Source of the DNA: Bacteroidales bacterium
GTDB lineage: Bacteria; Bacteroidota; Bacteroidia; Bacteroidales; UBA932
Reading direction: 5' to 3'
Assembly: GCA_017529425.1 (NCBI GenBank)
Contig: JAFXNQ010000031.1
Coordinates: forward strand, 1-55,687
DNA length: 55,687 bases
This document shows positions 43,342 through 51,945 of this stretch, piece after piece. A model generated the notes under the pieces. That model was not told where the DNA came from. It was given only the letters and a program-made list of their open reading frames with translations, and made no database searches. A program made the position numbers and the translations under genes. Within the stretch, counting starts at the first letter, position 1. Every line of letters starts with the position of its first letter.

Positions 43342-45417
43342 ATGAAAAGAATATTGACAATATTTTTGGCAACAGCCGTGGCTGGCCTTGTTGCCGGTTG
43401 CAAGCAAAACAAGGAGACCGTTATGAATAATATCGATAAGCAGTGCGTTGAGAAAACGGTGAAGGCTTTATGTGACAAATATGCCGGTATCGACGGCGTA
43501 GCAGAGCGTGCAGGACGGGGAGTTGAGCAGGCGGCGGCCCTCTGGGCCATGGCCGATGGCACCCCGGCTGAGTTTGAGGCTTTCTGCATGGAGAATTTTG
43601 TGGCTGACCCGGGAGAGCGGGCACGTATGGCTGCGCAACTGGAGCAGAACCTTGAGAGCCTGTTGGGTTGCTTCAACAAGATGACGGTGGACCTGAACCT
43701 GCCCATTCATGTGGATGGGCCTGAACCGACCCCCCTTGATGAACTGTTTGGCGCTTACAGCCCCTCTGCCCACTTCAACGACGATATGTTCGAGCAGAAG
43801 ATCGCTTTCATCGTGGTTTTGAACTTCCCTTTCTACACGCTGGAAGAGAAGAATACCCTGGGTAAAGAGTGGAGCCGCCAGGAGTGGGCATACGCCCGCC
43901 TGGGCGACATTTTCACGGCCCGTGTGCCTGCGGACTGCCTTCAGGCGCTATCGGCTCAATTGTCTGCCGCCGACAATTACATCGCTAACTACAACATACA
44001 GATGGGGCATCTGCTGGACGATAAAGGCGGGCATATCTTCCCTGACATGTCTTTAATCAGTCACTGGGGTCTGCGTGATGAACTTAAGACCCACTATAAT
44101 GATGGTGACGAGGGGCTGGCCAAGCAGCGGATGATTTATCAGGTGATGTGCCGCATCATCGACCAGAGCATTCCCCAGTGTGTTATCAATAACCCGGAAT
44201 ATGACTGGAACCCATATTCCAACGCAGTTGCAAAGGATGGCAAGGAGGTCAATGCTGAGCCCGAGCCGGACACCCGGTACCAGTATTTCCTGAATAATTT
44301 CAATGCCATGCGGCAGCTGGACCGCTATAATCCGCGCTATCCCACCGCCATCGTCCGCGCCTTTGAAGAGGATATGGAGGTCAGCTTTGATGAAATAGAG
44401 AAACTTTTCGATAATTTCTGCAGCTCGCCGCAGGTCGGGGAGGTGGCAAAGCTCATCGAGCAGCGGATGGGGCGCAAACTGGAGCCGTTCGATATCTGGT
44501 ACGACGGTTTCAAGAGCCGCAGCACGCTTAATGAAGATGACCTGTCGGAGCAGACGCGGCGCCTCTATCCAGATCGCGAAGCCTTCGCAACTAAGGGCAT
44601 GCCGCTGATTCTGAATCAGTTGGGCTTCAGCCAGGCTAAAAATGATTTTATCTGTTCTCACATTACTGTAGATCCGTCACGCGGTGCCGGCCATGCCTGG
44701 GAATCGGCTATGAAGTGCGACAATGCCCGCCTGCGGACCCGCATCGGCAAGGACGGTATGGACTATAAGGGTTACAATATCGCGGTGCACGAATTCGGTC
44801 ACAACGTGGAGCAGACAATCACCCTGCACGATGTGGATCATTACGTGATGAGCGGTGTGCCCAATACTGCCTTTACGGAGGCTCTCGCGTTTGTGTTCCA
44901 GGTACGTGATCTCGACTTCCTGGGTTATAAGAACGACGACCCTACCAGCGACGCGATGTTTACGCTGGACATCTTCTGGAGCTGTTATGAGATAATGGGT
45001 GTGGCCCTTGTGGATATGTATAGCTGGCGCTGGCTGTATGACCACCCGGAAGCTACTGCTGCACAGCTCAAGGAGCAGGTTATCAAAACTGCCCGGGATG
45101 TCTGGAACAAATATTACGCGCAATATCTCGGTGAAGAGAATTCTCCCATCCTGGCCATCTACAGCCATATGATTGACGTGCCGCTATACCTGGCCAACTA
45201 TCCTTACGGACATATTATCCAGTTCCAGCTGGAGCAGCAGCTCAAAGGGAAATCTGTGGCTAAAGAGATTGAGCGCATCTATCCCGCAGGCCGCCTGACC
45301 CCGCAGCACTGGATGCGTCACGCCGTTGGGAGCGAAGTCTCCACCCAGCCTCTGCTGGACGCAGCTTCTGAGGCTCTGAAAACGCTGGCAGCTCCCGTTA
45401 CCGGACAGGGAAAGTAA
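43342..45417 (+). CDS. lipoprotein zinc metallopeptidase of unrecognised family
   Basis: 691 residues. The ATG at 43342 is chosen because a -7 element at 43315-43322 would place the message start between the two candidate ATGs. The signal peptide ends in the lipobox LVAGC (Cys near 21). A helical body of ~480 residues leads to a zincin site AVHEFGHNVEQ (near residue 500), with a downstream acidic segment TEALAFVFQ that may give the third ligand. The overall helical look and spacing resemble oligopeptidase-like (M3/M2-type gluzincin) folds, but I cannot name the family. Its 3' end overlaps the VanX-like gene by 20 nt on the opposite strand. Confidence 0.72.
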   Translation: MKRILTIFLATAVAGLVAGCKQNKETVMNNIDKQCVEKTVKALCDKYAGIDGVAERAGRGVEQAAALWAMADGTPAEFEAFCMENFVADPGERARMAAQLEQNLESLLGCFNKMTVDLNLPIHVDGPEPTPLDELFGAYSPSAHFNDDMFEQKIAFIVVLNFPFYTLEEKNTLGKEWSRQEWAYARLGDIFTARVPADCLQALSAQLSAADNYIANYNIQMGHLLDDKGGHIFPDMSLISHWGLRDELKTHYNDGDEGLAKQRMIYQVMCRIIDQSIPQCVINNPEYDWNPYSNAVAKDGKEVNAEPEPDTRYQYFLNNFNAMRQLDRYNPRYPTAIVRAFEEDMEVSFDEIEKLFDNFCSSPQVGEVAKLIEQRMGRKLEPFDIWYDGFKSRSTLNEDDLSEQTRRLYPDREAFATKGMPLILNQLGFSQAKNDFICSHITVDPSRGAGHAWESAMKCDNARLRTRIGKDGMDYKGYNIAVHEFGHNVEQTITLHDVDHYVMSGVPNTAFTEALAFVFQVRDLDFLGYKNDDPTSDAMFTLDIFWSCYEIMGVALVDMYSWRWLYDHPEATAAQLKEQVIKTARDVWNKYYAQYLGEENSPILAIYSHMIDVPLYLANYPYGHIIQFQLEQQLKGKSVAKEIERIYPAGRLTPQHWMRHAVGSEVSTQPLLDAASEALKTLAAPVTGQGK

Positions 45418-46102
45418 AGTAGGTATCGGGGTAGGGCTCGTCTTTCAGGGTGAAGTGCCACCACTCGCTGTCGAGCGTCTTGAAGCCGTGGCGGACCATG
45501 GCGTCGCGCAGTATCATGCGGTTGGCAAACTGCTCATCTGTAATGCCTCGGTAATCCGGATGGCTCTCTTCTCCAAACCAGTCGAATGTGCCGCCCATGT
45601 CGACCTCTTTCTCCGTATTCATGTCAAAGAGGGTCAAATCTACGGTTGAGCCCCGGGTATGGCCCGATTTCTCCATTATGTACTCCAGCTCAAACAGGCG
45701 GCTCTTGTCCACGTCGGGATAGAAATAACGCTTCATCAGGGTGTCGGGGACGTTCGCAGCCCAGCGTACAAAATGGTCCACTGCGCACTGGGGGCGGTAG
45801 GCATCGAAGATCTTGAGCCTGTATCCAAGCTTTATCACATCATCGCTGACTGCCTTGAGGCTGTCTGCAGCGGGCCTGGTAAGCCATGCGGTAGGTGCCA
45901 GATAACCGTCTATGCGCTCACCTACAAAGTTGTAGGTGCTGTAATAACGTATCTCCAAGATGGCATCGGGGACGACATCGGTGATTGGGACAAAGTTGCT
46001 GGAGTCCTCCAGAGGATTGACGGGCTTCTTGCAGGAACCTGTGCTTAACATGCATAGCATCAAGGCGATGATGCTGATAGAAACGTTTCTGGTAGCTTTC
46101 AT
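45398..46102 (-). CDS. D-Ala-D-Ala dipeptidase, VanX-like (M15D), lipoprotein
   Basis: 234 residues from the ATG at 46102, which lies 12 nt after the expected transcript start (the -7 element is at 46121-46128). A lipobox-like STGSC follows the signal sequence, so it is probably a periplasmic lipoprotein. The zinc site is complete: SGHTRGSTVDLTL (His, Asp) and EWWHF (Glu, His). It also has the substrate Arg stretch FDAYRPQ. It cleaves D-alanyl-D-alanine. With no vanH/vanA genes, a cell-wall recycling or nutritional role is more likely than glycopeptide resistance. Confidence 0.92.
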   Translation of the reverse strand: MKATRNVSISIIALMLCMLSTGSCKKPVNPLEDSSNFVPITDVVPDAILEIRYYSTYNFVGERIDGYLAPTAWLTRPAADSLKAVSDDVIKLGYRLKIFDAYRPQCAVDHFVRWAANVPDTLMKRYFYPDVDKSRLFELEYIMEKSGHTRGSTVDLTLFDMNTEKEVDMGGTFDWFGEESHPDYRGITDEQFANRMILRDAMVRHGFKTLDSEWWHFTLKDEPYPDTYFTFPVR

Positions 46103-46120
46103 ACATTCATTATTATGACT

Positions 46121-46128
46121 CAAATATA
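46121..46128 (-). promoter_or_regulatory. -7 element of the VanX-like gene
   Basis: The minus strand reads TATATTTG; a start of transcription near 46114 supports the ATG at 46102. Confidence 0.6.
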
Positions 46129-46151
46129 CTTAAAAACGTCATATTTTGTAT

Positions 46152-46159
46152 TATTTTTG
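46152..46159 (+). promoter_or_regulatory. -7 element for the small secreted protein gene
   Basis: TATTTTTG on the plus strand, back to back with the VanX-like promoter. The leader would be about 72 nt to the ATG at 46239 and is AT-rich with no obvious hairpin. Confidence 0.5.
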
Positions 46160-46238
46160 CATATGTAAACCTAATCAGTATACGGATAACACGGCCATTA
46201 TTATCGGTTTATTATAATCAATCAAACAACTCACTTCC

Positions 46239-46799
46239 ATGAAAAAGTATCTCTTAATTCTTGTATGCCTTGTTTATTCATATTTTGCTGTTGCACAAGA
46301 ATCCAAGTTTCAGCAGAGACTTGAAGTGGTAACGGTTTCCATTCAGGAAGGAGATGACGACAGCATGATGAGTGCCCGGGAGGACATGGGGGTTTTCAAT
46401 ATTCCGATAGACGGTGAGAACCATTACTACCTCTCGGTAGGGCATCTGGGGATTGGTGATGACATCATCCAATTCAATGTCGATCCACTCTTTGAGCTTT
46501 TCATTCCCATTGGCGATACCCTTGCAGAGTCTATGGATTCCCTGAAAGAACTGCAGTCTTTGTTCAAAGGGCCCAAGGGCGGGAGCATCGAGACAGAAGG
46601 CTGCCTTGCTTTTGCTTTCCCTAACGAAAATCTTGAGAAAGTTACTGTGACCTACCAGAAAGTGCTGCTGACCAAAATGCTTGCCTTCAGCGTGGAGCGT
46701 GAGGGTTATGTCAGGTCGACGCACATCCCCAGGAGTCAGATCAACTCCCTGATAAGCAGCCTGAAATTATATCGTAAACTCCACCCGAAAGAGATTTGA
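46239..46799 (+). CDS. secreted protein of unknown function
   Basis: 186 residues with a clear signal peptide (cleavage after AVAQ, near residue 20). The mature part is a mix of short beta strands and helices, acidic in the first half (IQEGDDDSMMSARED), with one Cys and no recognisable catalytic motif. I do not recognise the family. It stands alone with its own promoter between VanX-like and acid phosphatase genes. The 120 bp after it hold nothing that I can support. Confidence 0.65.
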   Translation: MKKYLLILVCLVYSYFAVAQESKFQQRLEVVTVSIQEGDDDSMMSAREDMGVFNIPIDGENHYYLSVGHLGIGDDIIQFNVDPLFELFIPIGDTLAESMDSLKELQSLFKGPKGGSIETEGCLAFAFPNENLEKVTVTYQKVLLTKMLAFSVEREGYVRSTHIPRSQINSLISSLKLYRKLHPKEI

Positions 46800-46919
46800 T
46801 CCTTTGGGGGTATCAGTTGGCGGCAATATACATTGAAGGTTTGAGCAGGGAAGGGAAGTCGCGGCCGATCAGGTGAGCCGCGTAAATGTAGCCATCCTTA
46901 AAACAAGTGATTAAATAAA

Positions 46920-47666
46920 ATGAAGACCGATTTTAACCGATTGCTTCTGGCTTTTCTGCTGCTGTGCATCTCTTTGAACTCATTTGCGCAGGAGTCATGT
47001 GTACCGTATATCCCTCAGGACTGCATGCCGGACGTGGTCAAGTGTGTTCCGGCTCCGCCGTCAGATCCCAGCACTGACTTTGACCACGATATTCTACGCT
47101 ATATGTGGGGCAAGCAGCAGCGCAAGGACACTGCCCGTCTGGAGATGGCTGTAAGGGATGCGATTTGGAATATGGATACTACTCTGGTGATTTTGGGGGA
47201 GTTTTTTGGCCTCAAGGTGTCTAAGACCGCTACCCCGGCCATTTATGAGGTCCTAACCAGGGGGACAAAAACTATTGAGGATATTCGTTTCAGGCCCAAG
47301 GCGCATTATTTCCGCATCCGGCCGTTCGCATATTTCCAGGAGCCCTCTATCTTCCCGCAGGACGATGAGTGGCTGGCCACGGAGGGGTCTTACCCTTCTG
47401 GGCACACTATCCGCGCATGGGCGTGTGCTCTGCTTATGGCGCAGATTAATCCATCTTGTGCGGAGGCGGTGTTTGGCCGTGCCTGGCTTTCTGGGGAGAG
47501 TCGCGTTATCTCTGGCTGTCACTGGCAGAGTGATGTGGATGCCAGCCGTCCTGTGGCGAGCATCGGTTTTGCTTATCTGCAGTCATCTGAAGAGTTTCAG
47601 CGTGAAATGGCTGCGGCACAGAAGGAATTCAAGTTACTGACTGGCTGCCCGGCTTTTGCTCACTAG
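46920..47666 (+). CDS. class A non-specific acid phosphatase (PAP2 superfamily)
   Basis: 248 residues with signal peptide (LNSFAQ, near 24). The three-part signature is complete: K127-x6-RP (RP at 134-135), PSGH at 159-162, and SR-x5-H-x3-D with S194, R195, H201 and D205. Periplasmic enzyme that releases phosphate from a wide range of organic phosphomonoesters, as PhoN/PhoC do. The last 33 bp overlap the EamA gene on the other strand. Possible link to the glycerol-phosphate theme of the window, but no operon connection. Confidence 0.93.
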   Translation: MKTDFNRLLLAFLLLCISLNSFAQESCVPYIPQDCMPDVVKCVPAPPSDPSTDFDHDILRYMWGKQQRKDTARLEMAVRDAIWNMDTTLVILGEFFGLKVSKTATPAIYEVLTRGTKTIEDIRFRPKAHYFRIRPFAYFQEPSIFPQDDEWLATEGSYPSGHTIRAWACALLMAQINPSCAEAVFGRAWLSGESRVISGCHWQSDVDASRPVASIGFAYLQSSEEFQREMAAAQKEFKLLTGCPAFAH

Positions 47667-48533
47667 TATCACGCCGCCTATAATTGCGGCTGCGGCTATT
47701 ATTTTCTGCCAGGTGAGTTGGTCTATTCCGGTTGATATGCTCACTACGGTTGCTATTATTGGGGAGAGGTAGTTGTACATGCTCACCAATGTAGGGCGGA
47801 TGTATTTCTGCCCATATGGAATCAGGTAGTATGCTATGAATGTGGCGAATACTATCAGGTATCCTATCTCCCAGCGCACGGTTGCCGGTATTGCGGCGTA
47901 GTCCATTGTGAAGAGTCTTCTGGCTGAGAAGGGGAGGGCGTATATCAGTGAGAACAGGAATACCCATTTCATGAATGTGACTACGCTGTATTTTGATACC
48001 AACGGCCGGAAGATTCCCAGATACATGGAGAATGTTATGCTGTTTAGCAGCAGCATTACTACTCCCAGCGGGGTGGTGGCTGAGGCGCCTCCCGCATGTA
48101 CTGAATGGAATATCAGGAACAGTACTCCGGCAAGTGCAATGGCGACTCCTCCTGCTTTTTTGCCGGTGATTGGTTCGCCCACAAAGAAGTAGGCGGTTAT
48201 CATGGTGAACATGGGTCCCAGTGTGCCCAAGATTGCGGAATCGATGGCTGTGGCCATGGTGATTCCTATCAGGAAGGTGACTTGTGTCAGAAAGAATCCC
48301 AGCAATGATGCGAGCGCAATTCGCCACATGTCGCCTTTTTTTACGGGCTCTTTTGGCATAAAGAGTGACAGGATCCAGAAGATTGCAGATGCTCCGATGG
48401 CTCTGAATGTGAACAGCACGATGGGGGCTACCGCCCCGGAATTGGCGATGTCTTTGCACAGCACCACATTCAATCCGAATATGATGTATGCCGCCGCTAT
48501 CGACAGGTGCCCTTTTAACTTGTCCGATGCCAT
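47634..48533 (-). CDS. EamA-family (DMT) transporter
   Basis: 299 residues, ten membrane segments in two repeats of five, each with the EamA pattern (IIFGLNVVLCK near 20; IPYGQKYIRP near 250). Substrate class is metabolites or amino acids, not predictable. The minus strand has TATCTTTG at 48541-48548, a -7 match that would give an almost leaderless message for the ATG at 48533. It may therefore be transcribed apart from the porin gene 47 nt upstream. Confidence 0.88.
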   Translation of the reverse strand: MASDKLKGHLSIAAAYIIFGLNVVLCKDIANSGAVAPIVLFTFRAIGASAIFWILSLFMPKEPVKKGDMWRIALASLLGFFLTQVTFLIGITMATAIDSAILGTLGPMFTMITAYFFVGEPITGKKAGGVAIALAGVLFLIFHSVHAGGASATTPLGVVMLLLNSITFSMYLGIFRPLVSKYSVVTFMKWVFLFSLIYALPFSARRLFTMDYAAIPATVRWEIGYLIVFATFIAYYLIPYGQKYIRPTLVSMYNYLSPIIATVVSISTGIDQLTWQKIIAAAAIIGGVILVSKSRAASQ

Positions 48534-48580
48534 AACGCGGCAAAGATAACAATATGCGGCGCAGGATAATATATTTCACT

Positions 48581-49597
48581 CTATAACTTCACCGACGCCA
48601 TCGCCTGGAACAGGTGGCGGGACGCAGTAGCGGGTATTTCGGTACAGAGGGTGTAACCGACCTGCAGCCGCAGATGGCTCCATGGCCAGCAATCCAGCCC
48701 GGCCATATAAAGCACAGAAGAGGCGCCGCCTGCAGTCAACCTGTCGTAGCGCAGCACAGGCCTCAGTTTAATCTGTGACTGCAACGGCAGCCAATATCCC
48801 GCCACCGCATAAAAACCGTCGGTGGTGGTCACAGCGCCGCCGGCTTCAACATCGGCACGGACATATTCGCTGCGTATGGTCAGCGCATCGCTTTTATATT
48901 CCCCGCCAAAGGAGAAACGGTTGTTGGCGGCGTCTGGGTTGGTCCCGTCATCATATGTTCCCCTTATCAGAGATGCAGAAAGTACCAGATCCTTCAGAAA
49001 CGGATGTATGTCAAAACGGGCTATTATATCCTTGGAGAGGTTGTCATCCTTGCGGTTGATGCCGCAGCCGTTGAAAACACCCACGTTATAGTTCAGCAGC
49101 ATGTAATCCTCTTCCATCCCGATGAAGCCACCGTACAGCATCACGCCAATGTCACGACCATTTGTCCGGTTGCCGGGCAGAATGTCAGAATAGCCTGAGA
49201 GGCGACTGATGACCTGCGCATAGTCGATGCCCTCTTTTTTCAAAAGATGATACTGGCTCTCTAGTGTGAACGGCGTCTTGAACTGCCCTATTTCTATGTT
49301 GATATACTTGTTGAACTTGCACTTCATCAACGCATCCAGCACCCTCACCGAGCCTCCGGCAAACTCGCTCTGGAGCTTGAACTCCAGATAGTCGGTTACA
49401 CAGCCCTTGAGGTCCAGCCTGGCGTTGCGGATAAAGAAAGTGTTTGTTTCTGAAGGCGAGTACGAATACTGACTGCTGATAAAACCGTTTACAGACCAGT
49501 CGACCGGAATCTTTGGTCTGGTCTCCTGGGCCACTGCCACAGGGGCTATCAGGGCGAGCATTGTCGCTGCAATTAATAATTGGAGGGTTCTTTTCAT
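48581..49597 (-). CDS. Porin_O/P-like outer-membrane porin, DASS-linked copy
   Basis: 338 residues with signal peptide (APVAVAQ, near 23). It shares long blocks with the glycerol-locus porin at 20941-21945 (TPFTLESQY, LLKKEGIDYAQ, ISRLSGY, NGRDIGVM, DIIARFDIHPF, LTIRSEYVRA), clearly a duplicate. The anion-selective OprO/P relatives suggest a negatively charged substrate. It starts 3 nt after the DASS transporter gene, so both lie under the cobalamin riboswitch. Together they make a plausible outer-plus-inner-membrane route for one anion. Confidence 0.85.
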   Translation of the reverse strand: MKRTLQLLIAATMLALIAPVAVAQETRPKIPVDWSVNGFISSQYSYSPSETNTFFIRNARLDLKGCVTDYLEFKLQSEFAGGSVRVLDALMKCKFNKYINIEIGQFKTPFTLESQYHLLKKEGIDYAQVISRLSGYSDILPGNRTNGRDIGVMLYGGFIGMEEDYMLLNYNVGVFNGCGINRKDDNLSKDIIARFDIHPFLKDLVLSASLIRGTYDDGTNPDAANNRFSFGGEYKSDALTIRSEYVRADVEAGGAVTTTDGFYAVAGYWLPLQSQIKLRPVLRYDRLTAGGASSVLYMAGLDCWPWSHLRLQVGYTLCTEIPATASRHLFQAMASVKL

Positions 49598-49600
49598 ATA

Positions 49601-51118
49601 TTACATCACGCCAAGTTTGCCTGCAAATATCAATACGGTATACCCAAGCACCAGGCCTATTGCGCCCATTATGATGCCTATCTTGATCATATCTTTCTGC
49701 GCAATGTAGCCGGTGGCGTGCGCAAGCGCGTTAGGTGGCGTAGATATAGGCAGAATCATTGCCAGCGAAGAGCCAAGGGCTACGCCGATAAGCAGTGTGG
49801 AAACGCCGCCGTAGGGCGCCAGATTGGCTGCGGCGGACATACCCGCCAAGGCGAGAATGGGAAGCAGCAGGTTGGCGGTAGCGGTATGTGAGATAAAGTT
49901 TGCCAGCAGATAGCATATCAGCCCAGAGGCAACAATCATAAGCACGGGAGACCACTGGTTGAACGGAATAGATTCTACAAGATGTCTGGCCAGGCCGCTG
50001 TCCTGCAGCGCCACTCCCAGCGCAAAACCGCCGGCCACCATCCAGAGCACCGACCAGTTGATTTCAGAAAGGTCATAACGATTCACTATGCCGGTGACAC
50101 AAAAAACACCCACGGGAAGCATCGCCACCGTATTGGCATCAACCCCGGTCCACTGGTCGGTCATCCATAGCAGCACCGTCACCGCAAAAGTCACATAAAC
50201 GGTAACTTCTTGCCAGTGAGATAATGTCTGCTCGTGTTCCTGCTCTATCTTAAGTTCTATCTGTTTCTGTGTGAACGGAAAGAAATGCTTTATTACCAGC
50301 CACGAAATGAACAGCAGTACCAGCGTGAACGGCAACAACAGCATCATCCAGTCGCCGAAACTGATGCCCAGATTCATTCCGTCGGGATCATTCAGAAACT
50401 TGAGGGCAATGGCATTGGGCGGAGTGCCGATCGGTGTCGCTATCCCGCCGATGTTTGCGCCAACCGGGATTGCCATCGCCAGCGCCATCTTACCCTTGCC
50501 GTTAGCGGGCAGCGAACGCAGCACCGGGGCCAGGAAGGTGAGCATCATTGCAGCCGTAGCGGTATTGGATAGGAACATGGAGAAAAGGCCGGTGACCAGT
50601 ATAAAGCCCAGCAGGACATTCTCGGATTTGGTGCCGAACGGCTTCAGGAGAATTTTGGCCAGTTTGATGTCCAGGCCTGACTTGGTGGCGGCCAGTGCCA
50701 GCATAAAGCCTCCTATAAAGAGCATTATGATGGGGTCTGCAAAGCAGGCCATTATCTTGCGACTGGACAGCAGCGTTCCGAACAGAGGATTATCCTTATG
50801 AATTAGAAAGCTGAGACTGTTGTCGCTGGTGATAAACAACAGTACCACAATTATGGCCACGGATGTTCCCCAGGACGGGATACCCTCCGTAATCCACATA
50901 ATGGCTGCAAAGACGAACAACGCTATTACGCGTCTTTCTACTATTGTCAAGCCGTCCAGTCCGAAGGCCTGAAGCGGCAGACACAGAACAATAACTGCGG
51001 CCAGAATACCGGCCAGTACTTTAAGGTACTTGCACGCAAGCGGATGCAATTGTTGCCGCTGCTTTTTCTGCTGATCCTTCTGCTGGACCAGCTCAAAACC
51101 CAGAAATGATTTTAACAT
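49601..51118 (-). CDS. DASS (SLC13/INDY-like) anion:sodium symporter
   Basis: 505 residues, about 11-12 membrane segments. Both conserved hairpin motifs are present: SNT at 184-186 with GTPPNA at 231-236, and SHT at 410-412 with STPPNA at 459-464. These bind Na+ and the carboxylate in VcINDY. The 30-residue Gln/Lys-rich N-terminus precedes the first helix. Likely substrates are succinate or other di/tricarboxylates; sulfate is possible. It lies 52 nt downstream of a cobalamin riboswitch, so B12 should lower its expression. It is co-transcribed with a porin. Confidence 0.9.
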   Translation of the reverse strand: MLKSFLGFELVQQKDQQKKQRQQLHPLACKYLKVLAGILAAVIVLCLPLQAFGLDGLTIVERRVIALFVFAAIMWITEGIPSWGTSVAIIVVLLFITSDNSLSFLIHKDNPLFGTLLSSRKIMACFADPIIMLFIGGFMLALAATKSGLDIKLAKILLKPFGTKSENVLLGFILVTGLFSMFLSNTATAAMMLTFLAPVLRSLPANGKGKMALAMAIPVGANIGGIATPIGTPPNAIALKFLNDPDGMNLGISFGDWMMLLLPFTLVLLFISWLVIKHFFPFTQKQIELKIEQEHEQTLSHWQEVTVYVTFAVTVLLWMTDQWTGVDANTVAMLPVGVFCVTGIVNRYDLSEINWSVLWMVAGGFALGVALQDSGLARHLVESIPFNQWSPVLMIVASGLICYLLANFISHTATANLLLPILALAGMSAAANLAPYGGVSTLLIGVALGSSLAMILPISTPPNALAHATGYIAQKDMIKIGIIMGAIGLVLGYTVLIFAGKLGVM

Positions 51119-51170
51119 ATTATTTTGAATTACTTACCCATCCCTCGGGGTAAAATAAAACATCGAACCG

Positions 51171-51366
51171 GGGCAGGTCTTCTGGCTTATCTCACAGGTT
51201 CGGAACCTTCCCGGCCTTGGGCGGCCAGTGGCGTTTGTTGCAGAGGGCTCGATGCCTCTGCTCATCCGAATCCGAATATCTGAGAAATACAGCAGCGGGA
51301 CTGTCCGGGATTCTCACCCGTGTTCCCTTTTAAATCTGAGTTCACAGATACCTCGATTCCGGCGCA
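51171..51366 (-). ncRNA. cobalamin (B12) riboswitch
   Basis: Read on the minus strand, the region contains AAAAGGGAACACGGGTGAGA followed by ATCCCGGACAGTCCCGCTGC, then a variable arm, GCCACTGG and GGGAAGG. It ends with AAGCCAGAAGACCTGCC, which is the B12-box. These are the conserved cobalamin riboswitch blocks in the right order and at normal spacing (about 195 nt). A small hairpin TTACCC/GGGTAA near 51133-51152 between the aptamer and the DASS start may be the expression platform. It should repress the DASS-porin operon when cobalamin binds. Confidence 0.93.
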
Positions 51367-51429
51367 AAAGTATATCATTTTTGCTACCGATGTATCTTTT
51401 ATTTTCTATTCTTCATTATTGCCTTTTGT

Positions 51430-51680
51430 TCAGGCAGTTGCAACCACACCAACGGGTGGTAGCATTGCGCCTAAGGCTCCGGCGGCTGCAATGCTTGAAG
51501 GCAATCGCGGGCTTTTCTGACCGGCTGAACACCGGTCAGAAAAGTACGCTTCCGCCCCGCGCCCCCATCCTCTTCGCCAAAGCGGCCATAGATGAAAGCC
51601 GCTGTGCCGTGGGGCGCAGAATAACAGGAGGTCATTTCGCTTCCTTGCGGTTTTTTCCCCATTCCAGAAGGACGGTTTCA
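51430..51680. other. hairpin-rich intergenic element B
   Basis: GC-rich non-coding DNA with several perfect foldbacks. CTTTTCTGACCGG (51512-51524) pairs with CCGGTCAGAAAAG (51532-51544), 13 bp. GCGCCCC (51559-51565) pairs with GGGGCGC (51611-51617) around AGCGGC (51581-51586) / GCCGCT (51598-51603). GCATTGC/GCAATGC (near 51464-51494) flank the left side. A TTTTTTCCCC run follows. No credible gene is present on either strand between the riboswitch and 51946. In style it matches elements A and C, including a TTTCTG/CAGAAA arm. Confidence 0.55.
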
Positions 51681-51945
51681 ATCTTACGTTTGGGAATATT
51701 ACACTTTTCCAAGCGACTTCCCAGCCCTGGACATGGAGCGGATGATGTTCGTGGCCCAAAAGACTATATGTTTCAGTTAACACAGTGAGAACCCACAATC
51801 TTGAAGTCGCAAAATGCGACCTCAAATTGGCAAACCAGAGAAAGGTACACTGGTGATTTTTACGAAATTCATAAATTATTTTACGAATAACATAAAATTG
51901 GCATTATCTTTGTCTTTTGGTATCGCAAATCAAAATGGCAACGAT

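Noticed and set aside
43324-43342. ATG at 43324 as start of the lipoprotein metallopeptidase
   Set aside because: The -7 element at 43315-43322 would start the message downstream of this codon; the ATG at 43342 gives a standard lipoprotein signal peptide.
45398-46102. Glycopeptide resistance locus because of the VanX-like dipeptidase
   Set aside because: No VanH, VanA ligase or VanRS genes are present, and lone VanX-like lipoproteins are common in this phylum.
46814-46910. Short minus-strand reading frame that looks like the C-terminus of a protein (ends KPSMYIAAN)
   Set aside because: Only about 30 codons before it merges with the antisense of the phosphatase gene, no start codon and no family recognised; too little to call a remnant.
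51171-51366. Plus-strand coding reading of the riboswitch region
   Set aside because: The minus strand has every conserved cobalamin aptamer block at the right spacing, and the plus-strand frame has no family match or start signal.
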